Notes: generated by a model not told the origin, from the sequence alone. Positions 28,864-37,736 are shown, numbered from the stretch's first letter. The stretch: 64,000 nt of DNA from Meridianimarinicoccus sp. MJW13 (GCF_014901205.1 NZ_JACNMU010000004.1:186001-250000), one strand, 5' to 3'. Translations and numbers: made by a program.

Positions 28864-29160
28864 TCACCCTTGAAACCGCAGCCGTGCCGCGACTTGCCGG
28901 GCCAGATTGCCCTGTACCTCGATCATCATGATGGCGCGGATCAGGCCGTCGGCACTGGTGTCGGCCAGATCGACGGGAAACCACTGGATCACGCCACGGC
29001 GCATCAGCCGGTCCAGATGGGTTTGCGGCCCGACGATCCCGCCGAACAAGCGCGGCTGCAGGGTCCGGGCATGTCGGTGCACGACTTGCGCGCGCTGGAC
29101 GAACGCGGAGTCAGCGCGCCGTTGCTGGCCTTCCTCGACCGGGTCGAACAGGCATGCAAC
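28864..29160 (-). pseudogene. Decayed Lrp/AsnC-type regulator fragment
   Basis: The 450-bp gap between the TRAP operon and the MoxJ-like gene holds no intact gene. On the minus strand one open stretch contains HLDRLMRRGVIQWFPVDL and IRAIMMIEVQGNLARQV. This looks like the end of the helix-turn-helix and the first strand of the sensor domain of an Lrp/AsnC regulator. A stop follows after RLRFQG, and the N-terminal half is not recognisable in frame. I read it as a truncated, frameshifted remnant; it might alternatively be a chance match. Confidence 0.35.
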
Positions 29161-29236
29161 AAACTAGTTTTTTCCGGACCGGTCGTGTTCCACAGCCACA
29201 TCTTTTCCGCGATCCTCTGGCGCCGCGGCCGGGCCC

Positions 29237-30154
29237 CTAGCGCTCGGGCCTCAGATGCGTCAGGCCCTGGTCGGCATAGATTTCGGCGATGCGCCCCGAT
29301 TGCAGCCCCTCCAGAACGGCGTCATCCACCATGTAGGACAGCGGGCGATAGCGGAAATGCACCCCCACGCCCAGTGTCCAATCGCCCACCGCAAGCCCCG
29401 GCAAGGGCGGCTGGTGCAGGGCGGTGGCATCGGTCAACCCGTGCTCCAACTGGCCGCGCGGGCCCATCACCGCCATGACCTCGCCCGCCGTCAAGGCCGC
29501 CATGGCCTCGGCCACGCTGGCAAAGCGGCTGATGTTTCCGCCCATCTGTCCACCGGCAAAACTGGTCAGGTAGAAATCGGCAATCGAGTCGTTCTCCACC
29601 CCCACGGTGTCGAAGCGGAAATAGGCCGGGGTCGGAAGATCGTCCGGGTCTGGATAGGCGGCGGTGGCATAGGCGATGGCCAGCGCCTCGCCCGCGTATT
29701 GGCCGGTGAACACCACCTGCTCCACCCGGCACTTGAAGGCGCTGTCATAGGGGATGCGCATCATGACGTTGGACACCGCCCCACCGACGATCGGACCTTT
29801 CCAGATGTTGTTGCGCAGGTCGGCCTCAAGGTTCTCGCCCGCCGCCACGAAATGAAACCGCGGCGCGACACCGATGTAGTCGGCGATCAGGCGCGCGATT
29901 TCCACGTCGACCCCGCGCGCGGTGCTGCCGTCCTGCCAGGAATAGGGCGGATAGTCCTCGTACAGCGCGAAGGTCATGAAGCCCCGCTCAAGGATCTGGT
30001 CCAGATCCTGCCCGACGATATCGCGCGAGGCATTCTGCGGCTTGGCCTGCGGCACCCAGTCGGCACAGGGATCGGCGGCCCATCCGGGGGCCGCCGACAG
30101 GACCAGCGCCAGCAGGGCGCCGCCCAGGGGGATCGTGAAGCCCCGTCGCATCAA
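29237..30154 (-). CDS. MoxJ-like periplasmic binding protein of the PQQ dehydrogenase system
   Basis: A 305-residue family 3-type solute-binding protein with signal peptide (to about AAPGWAA, residue 27). It resembles proteins encoded with quinoprotein alcohol dehydrogenases (MoxJ/XoxJ type), thought to help activate the dehydrogenase or bind its partners. Conserved sections include FMTFALYEDYPPYSWQDG and ARGVDVEIARLIADYIGV. Its ATG overlaps the stop of the cytochrome gene by 4 bp, so the two are co-translated. Confidence 0.85.
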   Translation of the reverse strand: MMRRGFTIPLGGALLALVLSAAPGWAADPCADWVPQAKPQNASRDIVGQDLDQILERGFMTFALYEDYPPYSWQDGSTARGVDVEIARLIADYIGVAPRFHFVAAGENLEADLRNNIWKGPIVGGAVSNVMMRIPYDSAFKCRVEQVVFTGQYAGEALAIAYATAAYPDPDDLPTPAYFRFDTVGVENDSIADFYLTSFAGGQMGGNISRFASVAEAMAALTAGEVMAVMGPRGQLEHGLTDATALHQPPLPGLAVGDWTLGVGVHFRYRPLSYMVDDAVLEGLQSGRIAEIYADQGLTHLRPER

Positions 30155-30843
30155 TGCGCGGCGGACAGGCCGACGGTCAGGATCTCGGCCGCCTGATCCA
30201 GGTTGCCACCATCCAGGTTCAGCACCAGTGCCGCGCGCAGGGCCACGCTGTCGGCCACCGGTGCGCCGGACAAGGTTTCGATCTCGTTGGCGATCTCCAT
30301 CAGCCGGTCGGCGGTGGCCGCGGGATCGACCTCCGCCGTCCCGCTGGCGGCGGTGGCCAGGCGATCGCGGATTTCCTTCAGCTCGTCGGACCGCTCGGCC
30401 ACGGCTTCGTCATCGGGGCGGGTCTCGATGAAGGTACGGATCGCCCAGGCGGCTTTCTGGCCCAGCAGTTCGCCGAAGGCCGGCATCTTGGTGGTGCCGT
30501 TCTGGGTGTAGCCGAACTGGAAACGTTCCACGTACCATTCGTCGCCGTATTCCTCGGCCTCAAGGAAGCGCAGGTCCGGGGCGAGCCCGCCCGAGATCAC
30601 TTCCAATCCATGGCAACGGGCGCAGTTCTGGTTGTAGCCAGAAGCGCCGATCTTGACAGCTTCGCTCCAGACATCCTCGCCCACTTCTTCGACGCGGTAG
30701 GGATTTTCGGTCAGCCATTCCTCGCCCACATCGGGCAGGACATCGGTGTTCACCGGTTGCGGGGCGACATCGCCATGGGCAAGCGCCAGGCTTGGGGCCA
30801 TGGCCAGGGTCAGGGCGGTCAGCGCGGGACGGATCAGGGTCAT
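30151..30843 (-). CDS. Cytochrome c-550, PedF-like
   Basis: A 230-residue periplasmic c-type cytochrome with signal peptide (to about ALAHG). One haem site, CARCH, lies near residue 76, and the axial methionine is probably in TKMPAFGELL. PedF-type cytochromes accept electrons from PQQ alcohol dehydrogenases. The C-terminal 90 residues are helical and unusual for a simple cytochrome. It heads a two-gene unit with the MoxJ-like gene, divergent from the PQQ-ABC genes across 152 bp that contain the shared motif. Confidence 0.88.
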   Translation of the reverse strand: MTLIRPALTALTLAMAPSLALAHGDVAPQPVNTDVLPDVGEEWLTENPYRVEEVGEDVWSEAVKIGASGYNQNCARCHGLEVISGGLAPDLRFLEAEEYGDEWYVERFQFGYTQNGTTKMPAFGELLGQKAAWAIRTFIETRPDDEAVAERSDELKEIRDRLATAASGTAEVDPAATADRLMEIANEIETLSGAPVADSVALRAALVLNLDGGNLDQAAEILTVGLSAAH

Positions 30844-30911
30844 GTCGGGTCCTCCTCAGGGCAATCCATGCCATCGAGAGCCGTTTTACGCAGTCCGCGC
30901 CGGTAGCGATA

Positions 30912-30945
30912 TTCGACCTTGGTTGGCCCCGCGACCATGGTCGTA
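30912..30945. promoter_or_regulatory. PQQ-island motif, copy 1
   Basis: TTCGACCTTGG at 30912-30922 and GGTCGTA at 30939-30945 form an inverted pair with a 20-base spacer. The right half is part of the palindrome CGACCATGGTCG. It lies between the divergent cytochrome and binding-protein genes. Related sequences occur at 37022, 37725 and 40666. Confidence 0.5.
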
Positions 30946-30995
30946 TGGCTGAGCCTGACGCGATCCGTAACCTTGGCGGCGGAGGAGATGATCGC

Positions 30996-32162
30996 ATGAA
31001 ACCACTTGCCGCCCTGATGCTGTCGCTGGTCCTGCTGCCCTGGGCAGCGGTCGCCGAAACCCGCATCGATGTCACCTACCTGCACGTGGAAACGCCGCAA
31101 CCGCCGGTCCTGTCCAACCTTGACCCGGAGCCCGCCGACCTTGGCCTGGCAGGCGCGCAACTGGCCCAGCAGGACAATGCCACCACCGGCCGGTTCCTGG
31201 GCCATGTCTACACGCTTGACGCGGTTTCGATCCCCTTGGACCAAGATCCTCTGGCCGCTGCGCGCCAGGCGCTGACCGGCACCGACCTGCTGATCGTCGA
31301 TGCCCCGGCTGATGTGCTTCTGGCCATTGCCGATCTGCCGGAGGCCGCCAAGGCACTGATCTTCAACACCTCCGCCGAGGACATCTCTTTGCGCAGTCAG
31401 GACTGCCGCGCCAACATCCTGCACAGCGCACCGTCGCTGGCCATGCGCACCGATGCGCTGGCGCAATTTCTTGTGAAGCGGCGCTGGACCAAGCTGGCTA
31501 TGATCGAAGGCAGTCATCCCGAAGACATGGCTTTCGCCACAGCACTGGAGCATTCGGCAGAAAAATTCGGCCTGAAGATCGGGGCGCGGAAAACATGGGC
31601 TTTCGACGCCGACATGCGGCGCCAGGCGGCCCAGGAAGTCCCGCTCTTCACCCAGGATCTGGGCACATACGATGCCCTTCTGGTGGCCGATGAAACCGGT
31701 GATTTCGGACGCTACATCGCCTACAACACATGGCTGCCGCGCCCGGTCGCGGGTTCTGAAGGGCTGACCGCAACGGCCTGGGCACCCGTGGTCGAACAAT
31801 GGGGCGCGGCACAGCTGCAGTCCCGCTTCCGGGCGCTGACAGGCCGCCAGATGCACCCCCAGGACTACGCGGCCTGGGCCGCCCTGCGCAGCATCGGCGA
31901 GGCCGTGACCCGCGGCGCGACCAGCGACGCGCCCACGCTGCACGAGTTCCTGATGTCCGCGGACTTCGAACTGGCCGGGTTCAAGGGCCGCCCCCTGACC
32001 TACCGCGCCTGGAACGGGCAATTGCGCCAACCCATCCCGCTGACCCACCCCCGTGCTCTGGTGACCCAGGCACCGCTGGAAGGCTTCCTGCATCAGCGCA
32101 CCGAGTTGGACACGCTCGGGCTCGATGCCCCCGAATCCGACTGTGCCGCCTATGCGGCCTGA
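30996..32162 (+). CDS. PQQ-associated ABC transporter binding protein
   Basis: A 388-residue periplasmic protein of the Leu/Ile/Val-binding fold with signal peptide (to about AAVAE, residue 21). It matches the binding-protein family found next to PQQ-dependent alcohol dehydrogenases. GGAGGAG stands 9 bases before the ATG at 30996. Its partners are the beta-propeller, ATPase and ABC-2-type permease further down the same strand. What it binds is unknown. Two cysteines (near 150 and the extreme C-terminus) may be oxidised in the periplasm. Confidence 0.85.
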   Translation: MKPLAALMLSLVLLPWAAVAETRIDVTYLHVETPQPPVLSNLDPEPADLGLAGAQLAQQDNATTGRFLGHVYTLDAVSIPLDQDPLAAARQALTGTDLLIVDAPADVLLAIADLPEAAKALIFNTSAEDISLRSQDCRANILHSAPSLAMRTDALAQFLVKRRWTKLAMIEGSHPEDMAFATALEHSAEKFGLKIGARKTWAFDADMRRQAAQEVPLFTQDLGTYDALLVADETGDFGRYIAYNTWLPRPVAGSEGLTATAWAPVVEQWGAAQLQSRFRALTGRQMHPQDYAAWAALRSIGEAVTRGATSDAPTLHEFLMSADFELAGFKGRPLTYRAWNGQLRQPIPLTHPRALVTQAPLEGFLHQRTELDTLGLDAPESDCAAYAA

Positions 32163-32171
32163 TCCCTTCCA

Positions 32172-32283
32172 TGCGGGGGCCAGCCCCCGCACCCCCGGAG
32201 TATTGTCACCAAGAAGAAACGCCCACTCTTCTTCTTGGTTCGAAGTACTCGCCGGGGGTGTGGGGGTGGCAAACCCCCACGCT
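32172..32283. repeat. Two head-to-head copies of an extragenic palindromic repeat
   Basis: Each copy has a short G/C hairpin (32173-32190 and about 32261-32280), then CACCCCCGG, AGTA and CCAAGAAGAA. The copies face each other, so the whole gap between the binding protein and the beta-propeller gene can fold into one long imperfect hairpin. A third, single copy lies at 39700-39732. This looks like a dispersed REP-type element. Confidence 0.7.
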
Positions 32284-32307
32284 GCCCTTCGAGAAAAAGG
32301 ACCGACC

Positions 32308-33267
32308 ATGACCATTCTTCGAACTGCTGCCCTGCTTGCCTTGGTCACGATGCCCGCCAGCGGCGCGGAGATCTGGGTGACCAACGAAAAGGATGACACC
32401 ATCAGTGTCATCGACGTGGACACGCTGGAGGTGATCCGCACGCTCCCGACCGGAGAACGGCCGCGCGGCATCACCTTTTCCCACGATTTCAGCCGGGTCT
32501 ATATCTGCGCCTCGGACAGCGACACGGTGCAGGTCATGGATCCTGTTTCGGGCGAGATCCTGCACGATCTGCCATCGGGGGAAGACCCCGAACAGTTCGT
32601 GCTGCATCCCGATGACCGCCACCTCTATATTGCCAATGAGGATGACGCGATCACCACCGTGGTGGACACCGAAACGCGCCGGGTCGTGGCGCAGATCGAT
32701 GTCGGCATTGAGCCGGAGGGCATGGCGGTCAGCCCCGATGGCAAGGTCGCCATCACCACCTCAGAGACCACCAATATGGCGCATTGGATCGACACCGAAA
32801 CGCAGAAGCTGTTTGCCAACACGCTGGTGGATTCCCGGCCCCGGCACGCGGAGTTCGTCAAGGACGGGCGCGAATTGTGGGTCAGTTCCGAGATCGGCGG
32901 CACCATCACCGTGTTCGACACCGCGACACAGGCCGAGATCGCGAAGATTGCCTTCGAGGTGGACGGCATCCATCCGGACCGGGTTCAGCCCGTGGGGTTC
33001 GAGTTCACCCAAGGCGACAGCCATGCCTTCGTGGCGCTTGGGCCATCCAACCATCTGGCTGTCGTCAACGCCGAAACCTACGAGGTCGAGGACTACATCC
33101 TGGTTGGGCGCCGGGTCTGGCACATGGCGTTCTCGCCCGACAAGGACCTGCTGTTCACCACCAACGGTGTGTCGGGAGATGTGACCGTCGTGGACGTGGC
33201 CAAACGCACGGCGATCAAGTCCATCAAGGTGGGCCGCTTTCCCTGGGGCGCGGCCCTGCGCCCCTGA
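32308..33267 (+). CDS. PQQ-associated YVTN-type beta-propeller protein
   Basis: A 319-residue periplasmic protein with signal peptide (to about PASGA). It is built of about seven blades with the YVTN signature pattern, for example IWVTNEKDDTISVIDVDTLE, then VYICASDSDTVQVMD and LFTTNGVSGDVTVVDV. Families of this type are tied to PQQ-dependent catabolism clusters. It probably serves as scaffold or binding partner for the ABC system or dehydrogenase; its exact task is unknown. Confidence 0.87.
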   Translation: MTILRTAALLALVTMPASGAEIWVTNEKDDTISVIDVDTLEVIRTLPTGERPRGITFSHDFSRVYICASDSDTVQVMDPVSGEILHDLPSGEDPEQFVLHPDDRHLYIANEDDAITTVVDTETRRVVAQIDVGIEPEGMAVSPDGKVAITTSETTNMAHWIDTETQKLFANTLVDSRPRHAEFVKDGRELWVSSEIGGTITVFDTATQAEIAKIAFEVDGIHPDRVQPVGFEFTQGDSHAFVALGPSNHLAVVNAETYEVEDYILVGRRVWHMAFSPDKDLLFTTNGVSGDVTVVDVAKRTAIKSIKVGRFPWGAALRP

Positions 33268-33319
33268 CACTCGGGCCCCCTGGATCCGAAACATTCCAAC
33301 TAGACACGAGGAACACACC

Positions 33320-33763
33320 ATGAAAACCCTGATCACCGCCCTGGCCCTGTTCGCCCTGCCCCTTGCGCCCGCGGCATTGGCCGATGATGACGATGGCTTC
33401 GGTCTTGCCGGCATCCTGTCGGCCAGCAACAAGGAAGATCTGCCGCCCATCCAGCTTTCGGCAGGGGTGCCATTGACCGACGCACCGTGGGAGTTGGCAT
33501 CGGGCACCTATTACGAATTCGAAATCCAGGGCGACGGCAGCCAGGAACTGGCACTGGTGGGACCGGAGTTCTTCCGCGCGATCTGGATCGACGAGATCGT
33601 GGTCGAGGGGCTGGAGATCCGCCCGCTGGGACTGGACAGCATCGAGTTTGACGAGGCCGGCGAAATGGAGATCGGTTTTGTCGCCATCAAGCCCGGCCAG
33701 TACTACCTGAAGATCCCCGGCTCCACAGGCGAAACCCAGCGGCTGGAGATCACCATCAAGTGA
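33320..33763 (+). CDS. Small periplasmic protein of the PQQ cluster, unknown function
   Basis: A 147-residue protein with signal peptide (to about PAALA, residue 21) and an acidic start (DDDDGF) of the mature chain. It is predicted to be mostly beta-strand, with PWELASGTYYEFEIQGDG and IKPGQYYLKIPG, reminiscent of a cupredoxin-like or immunoglobulin sandwich, but I see no metal site. Its stop overlaps the start of the ATPase gene, so it is made together with the ABC transporter. Confidence 0.75.
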   Translation: MKTLITALALFALPLAPAALADDDDGFGLAGILSASNKEDLPPIQLSAGVPLTDAPWELASGTYYEFEIQGDGSQELALVGPEFFRAIWIDEIVVEGLEIRPLGLDSIEFDEAGEMEIGFVAIKPGQYYLKIPGSTGETQRLEITIK

Positions 33764-34500
33764 CGGCGGCACCCGCTCTTTCCGTTCAGGGCCTGGGGTT
33801 TTCCTATGGTGCGAAGCGGGCCTTGGACGGGGTTGGCTTCGACCTGGCGCCGGGGGCTTTCTGCGCCCTGCTGGGGCCGAACGGGGCGGGGAAATCGACA
33901 CTGTTCAGCCTGATGACCCGGCTGTTCACGACGCCCGAGGGGCGGATCGAGGTCATGGGTCACGATCTGTCGCGGGCGCCCAATGCGGCGCTGGCCACCA
34001 TGGGTGTGGTGTTTCAGCAAACCACGCTGGACCCTGACCTGAGCGTGCGCCGCAACCTGGCCTATTTCGCGGCGCTGCATGGGATCGCGGGCCGTGACCG
34101 CGAGCATCGCATCGACGCGGTGCTGGACCGGCTGGCGATGCGCGCCCGGGGGCACGAGCGGGCGCGCGACCTGAACGGCGGGCACAAGCGCCGGGTCGAG
34201 ATTGCCCGCGCGCTTCTGCACGATCCCAGGGTGCTGCTGCTGGACGAGGCCACAGTCGGGCTGGACGCCGCCACGCGGGCCGATATCACCGCCCATGTGC
34301 ACACGCTGGCCGCGGAACGGGGCATCACCGTGCTGTGGGCCACGCATCTGACCGATGAGGTCTTGCCCGAGGACCGGCTGCTGGTGCTGCACCAGGGCCG
34401 CATTCTGGCCGATACCACCGCCGCCGCTTTTGCGCCGCAGGGTCCTCTGCGCGACGTCTTTCTGGACCTGACCGACGGGACGCAACATGGCGCCATTTGA
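33760..34500 (+). CDS. PQQ-associated ABC transporter ATPase
   Basis: A 246-residue ATPase. Walker A is GPNGAGKST, Walker B LLLDEATVGLD, and the signature is LNGGH rather than LSGGQ. The switch histidine is present (WATHLTDEV). The GTG at 33760 overlaps the previous stop. It belongs to the ATPase family found with the ABC-2-type permease in PQQ alcohol clusters, so it energises export or membrane extraction rather than classical import. Confidence 0.88.
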   Translation: MTAAPALSVQGLGFSYGAKRALDGVGFDLAPGAFCALLGPNGAGKSTLFSLMTRLFTTPEGRIEVMGHDLSRAPNAALATMGVVFQQTTLDPDLSVRRNLAYFAALHGIAGRDREHRIDAVLDRLAMRARGHERARDLNGGHKRRVEIARALLHDPRVLLLDEATVGLDAATRADITAHVHTLAAERGITVLWATHLTDEVLPEDRLLVLHQGRILADTTAAAFAPQGPLRDVFLDLTDGTQHGAI

Positions 34501-35293
34501 TCCCCGCGCCGCGCGCATCGCCCTTGTGGCCATTGTCACGCGCGAGGCGCTGCGCTTTGTGCACCAGCGCGAGCGGTTCCTGGCAGCACTGGTGCGTCCG
34601 CTGGTCTGGCTTGTGGTCTTTGCCGCCGGGTTCCGGGCCGCACTTGGCCTGTCGATCATCCCGCCCTACCAGACCTATATCACCTACGAGACCTACATCG
34701 TGCCGGGATTGTGCGGGATGATCCTGCTGTTCAACGGGATGCAATCCTCGCTGAGCCTTGTCTACGATCGGGAAACCGGCGCCATGCGCTTGCTGCTGAC
34801 CTCGCCGCTGCCACGCTGGTGGTTGCTGACCTGCAAGATCCTTGCTTCGACCCTGATCTCGATGCTTCAGGCGCTTGTGTTTCTGGCCATTGCCGCCGCC
34901 TTCGGGGTGCGGGTGGGCTGGACCGGGTATATCGCGGTGCTGCCCGCCCTTCTGGTGGCGGGGCTGATGCTGGGCGGTCTGGGGCTGGCCCTGTCGAGCC
35001 TGATCAAGCAGTTGGAGAATTTCGCGGGCGTGATGAATTTCGTCATCTTCCCGATGTTCTTCCTGTCGTCGGCCCTGTATCCGTTGTGGAAAATGGCCGA
35101 AAGTTCGCAGATTCTTTATGTGATTTGTGCTACAAACCCATTTACTTACGCGGTGGAGTTGATCCGATTTGCCTTGTACGGGCAGTTCAATTTGCCGGCG
35201 CTTCTGGTCACCCTTGGCGCGGCTGCTGGCTTCATGGGGCTGGCCTTGTGGGGCTATGACCCGGCCCGTGGGATGATCCGGCGCAAGGGGTAG
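34487..35293 (+). CDS. PQQ-associated ABC-2-type permease
   Basis: A 268-residue membrane protein with six hydrophobic segments and the ABC-2 layout, including YDRETGAMRLLLTSPLPRWW and FPMFFLSSALYPLW. ABC-2 permeases usually export. It overlaps the ATPase gene by 14 bp. Together with a periplasmic binding protein and beta-propeller it forms a mixed-type system whose cargo is not known; an alcohol-oxidation product, a cofactor or a lipid are all possible. Confidence 0.88.
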   Translation: MAPFDPRAARIALVAIVTREALRFVHQRERFLAALVRPLVWLVVFAAGFRAALGLSIIPPYQTYITYETYIVPGLCGMILLFNGMQSSLSLVYDRETGAMRLLLTSPLPRWWLLTCKILASTLISMLQALVFLAIAAAFGVRVGWTGYIAVLPALLVAGLMLGGLGLALSSLIKQLENFAGVMNFVIFPMFFLSSALYPLWKMAESSQILYVICATNPFTYAVELIRFALYGQFNLPALLVTLGAAAGFMGLALWGYDPARGMIRRKG

Positions 35294-35339
35294 GATGTGC
35301 GCCGCCGCACCTGGCGTCCGGCACAGACTCTCGGCCCGG

Positions 35340-35987
35340 TCAGGCGGGCAACAGAGTCGCGGGTTTGCCGTCCAGCCGCAGGACGCGGGTTGCGAGCCTG
35401 CCGATTTCAACCTGGGAATGGGTGACGAGGATGGCCGCACTGCCGCGGGCGGCACGCATCCGGGCAAACAAGGCCATCATGTTGTCGGCCAGATCGGGAT
35501 CCAGCGACACGAAGGGCTCATCCAGCAACAGCAATTGCGGCGCGCGGGCAAAAGCGCGGGCCAGCGACAGCCGCCGCTGCTGGCCCAGCGACATCTGACC
35601 CGGAAACAGGTGATCCTTCCCGGCAAGCCCGACCTCGGCCAGGGCCTTGCCGGCGGCGGCACGGGACAGGCCGGTCGTCAGGGTGAGATTGTCACAAGCG
35701 CTGCGCCAGGGCAGCAGGGTCGGGCTTTGAAACACCATGCCGATGCTGCCACGCGTGGTCAGTTGCTGACCTGGCGCGGTGATCTGCCCGGCGATGAGGT
35801 TGAGAAGCGTGGACTTGCCGATGCCCGAGGGGCCGGTCAGCGCCAGGGTCTCTCCCATGGCCACCGACAGGGACACGGGGCCGAGAATTTCGGCCCCGTT
35901 CAGCGACAACCCCGGCAAGGACAGATCCAGCACCGGGCGCCCGGCATCGGGCGTGTTCAGAACGATGTCGCGGGAATGCCGGGTCAT
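35340..35987 (-). CDS. NitT/TauT-like ABC transporter ATPase
   Basis: A 215-residue ATPase of the nitrate/sulfonate/taurine class, slightly short. Walker A is GPSGIGKSTLL, the signature MSLGQQRRLSLARAF deviates from LSGGQ, Walker B is LLLLDEPFVSLD, and the switch is THSQVE. It lies 5 bp behind its binding-protein gene. The cognate permease is not adjacent but at 39836-40612 on the same strand, beyond the cytochrome and dehydrogenase genes. Confidence 0.87.
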   Translation of the reverse strand: MTRHSRDIVLNTPDAGRPVLDLSLPGLSLNGAEILGPVSLSVAMGETLALTGPSGIGKSTLLNLIAGQITAPGQQLTTRGSIGMVFQSPTLLPWRSACDNLTLTTGLSRAAAGKALAEVGLAGKDHLFPGQMSLGQQRRLSLARAFARAPQLLLLDEPFVSLDPDLADNMMALFARMRAARGSAAILVTHSQVEIGRLATRVLRLDGKPATLLPA

Positions 35988-35992
35988 CGGGC

Positions 35993-36964
35993 TCAGGAGC
36001 CGGGCCGCAGGAACACGCCGTCGGGCAGTTGCGTGGCACTGCCAAGCAGGTCTTCGCCGCCCAGCTCGGCCATCAGCCGCAACATGCGGTCGGCGGCGGC
36101 TTCATCCACCGGACCGGGGGCCGGGATACCGGCCCGGAAGCCCGCCTTCAGCGCCTCGAACTGCACATCCGTCTTGGCATTCATGCGCGGGCGCAGGCGA
36201 TCCCATTCGGCATCATCGCTGGCCAGAAGCGCCTTGGCATCGCCCGAAGCCGCCGCAAGCGCCTGAACGATCGCGGGGTTTTCGGCCACCAGGTCGCCGG
36301 TCACCACATAGCCCAGAAGCGGGGTTTCCGGGTCCAGCCCAAGGGCGGCGGCGGCGTCGGAGACATCGACCAGCCGACGCATCCCGGCGGCCTCCATCTT
36401 GGCCATGAAATGCCAGTAATTTATTGCACCCTGCGTCTGCCCCTGCAGCGCGGTCTTGAAGATCAGCGGCGGCGCGCCGAACACCTGTTCGGTGTCAGCC
36501 GCCAGATCCATGCCGTATTCCTGCGCCGCATAGGCCCGCAGGATCAGCCAGCTTTTGTCGAGCGGCCCGCCGGCAATGCCGATCTTCATCCCCTTCAGAT
36601 CCTCGATCGTCTGGGCCGGGCTGTCCTGGCTGACCAGAATGCCGCCCACCGCCTTGGAATAGGGAATGAACACATAGTCCTTGCCCGCCGCGCGCTGCCG
36701 CGCCACCCAGAGCCAGTCCGAGACGATCACATCCGCCTCGCCGGCCTGGAAGGCAACCTTGGCGGCGGCACCCCCGGCCAGACCCTGCACCTGCAGGTCA
36801 AACCCGTGGGCAGCGTCGAGACCGTGATGCTGGATCGTATCCAGCTCCCAGTTGACGGTGCCGAATTCCAGAACGGCGGCACGCAGGACCGGCGTTTCCG
36901 CCATTACCGCGACGGCGCTCAGGGCCAGGCCGACGGCCGCGCCGGTCAGGGATTTCATCATCAT
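35993..36964 (-). CDS. NitT/TauT-like ABC binding protein
   Basis: A 323-residue periplasmic protein of the NMT1/ThiY type with signal peptide (to about AVAVMA). AGEADVIVSDWLWVARQRA and GIAGGPLDKSWLILRAY are the typical ligand-pocket strands. Its start is a run of five ATG codons (36958-36970); I took the third, 8 bases behind an AGGAGG ribosome site. It is divergent from the cytochrome gene across a region with a strong inverted repeat. The substrate is unknown; its place suggests a compound linked to alcohol oxidation. Confidence 0.85.
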   Translation of the reverse strand: MMMKSLTGAAVGLALSAVAVMAETPVLRAAVLEFGTVNWELDTIQHHGLDAAHGFDLQVQGLAGGAAAKVAFQAGEADVIVSDWLWVARQRAAGKDYVFIPYSKAVGGILVSQDSPAQTIEDLKGMKIGIAGGPLDKSWLILRAYAAQEYGMDLAADTEQVFGAPPLIFKTALQGQTQGAINYWHFMAKMEAAGMRRLVDVSDAAAALGLDPETPLLGYVVTGDLVAENPAIVQALAAASGDAKALLASDDAEWDRLRPRMNAKTDVQFEALKAGFRAGIPAPGPVDEAAADRMLRLMAELGGEDLLGSATQLPDGVFLRPGS

Positions 36965-37021
36965 CATCATTCCCTCCTCCAAGGTCTGCGGGAACGTACC
37001 ACGATCAGACATGTCGGGAAT

Positions 37022-37054
37022 TACGACCAAAGCACCGCCTGCCAGATGGTCGTA
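37022..37054. promoter_or_regulatory. PQQ-island motif, copy 2: inverted repeat
   Basis: TACGACC (37022-37028) and GGTCGTA (37048-37054) form a perfect 7-bp inverted repeat with a 19-base spacer; the left half continues as TACGACCAAAGC. It lies between the divergent NMT1-type binding protein and the cytochrome c gene. This copy and copy 1 have nearly the same geometry. Confidence 0.55.
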
Positions 37055-37128
37055 GTTTTGACTCCGATCAAGATCGGCTCTGTGGAGGGCGCGATAGCTG
37101 ACACCCACCCAAACCACAGGAGAATCCC

Positions 37129-37548
37129 ATGACCAGGACCAAACGGTTCATGACACCCCTCGCTCTGGCGCTGGCCTGCACCGGGGCCATGACGCTGCCC
37201 GCCGGGGCCGATATCCGCTATGAGCAGATCAAGATCGACGCCGGGGCGGCCCTGTTCGACGCCGAATGCCGCCGCTGCCACGCGGTCGATGTAGAGCATG
37301 CCTCGTACGGGCCGCCGCTGGAAAACATCGTGGGCCGCACCGCGGGCAGCTGGCCCGACTTCGACTATTCCGACGCGCTGGTCGCCTCGGGCATCGTCTG
37401 GACCCCGGCGGCCCTGCGCGCCTGGATGGAGGACAACGACGGCTTCATGCCCGGCACCAAGATGCGCCACGTCGGCATCGAGGATCGCACAGTGCAGGAC
37501 TTCATTCTGGCCTATCTGGACAGCCTGAGTGTCGAGACGTCAAACTGA
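37129..37548 (+). CDS. Small c-type cytochrome
   Basis: A 139-residue periplasmic cytochrome c with signal peptide (to about PAGA, residue 26) and one haem site CRRCH near residue 48. The axial methionine is probably in GFMPGTKMRHVG. It resembles class I cytochromes of the c-552 type and is placed 280 bp before the PQQ dehydrogenase, so it is a likely electron acceptor. The gap to the dehydrogenase holds another copy of the shared motif and nothing else I can name. Confidence 0.88.
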   Translation: MTRTKRFMTPLALALACTGAMTLPAGADIRYEQIKIDAGAALFDAECRRCHAVDVEHASYGPPLENIVGRTAGSWPDFDYSDALVASGIVWTPAALRAWMEDNDGFMPGTKMRHVGIEDRTVQDFILAYLDSLSVETSN

Positions 37549-37720
37549 ACCGTCAGGTACAGATCCGGCTTCGGGGACGCCCGGCGGCCACAAGCAAGAT
37601 CAGGGGGGCGTTGCGGCGCCCCTTGCCATGTCGCGGGTACAGTCGGTGTCCACCGGATCGGGGCGGCAGATCTGAATCACCCCGTGTGGACACCCTGTGT
37701 GCGCTGTCAACAGGGTCAAA

Positions 37721-37736
37721 GTCGTACGACCTAAGC
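37721..37736. promoter_or_regulatory. PQQ-island motif, copy 3
   Basis: The palindrome GTCGTACGAC (37721-37730) continues as TACGACCTAAGC (37725-37736). It lies about 90 bases before the ATG of the PQQ dehydrogenase, where an activator would sit. Confidence 0.5.

Noticed and set aside
28735-29478. Plus-strand open frame across the gap before the MoxJ-like gene
   Set aside because: It runs into dctQ and the MoxJ-like gene on the opposite strand and shows no recognisable domain or ribosome site.
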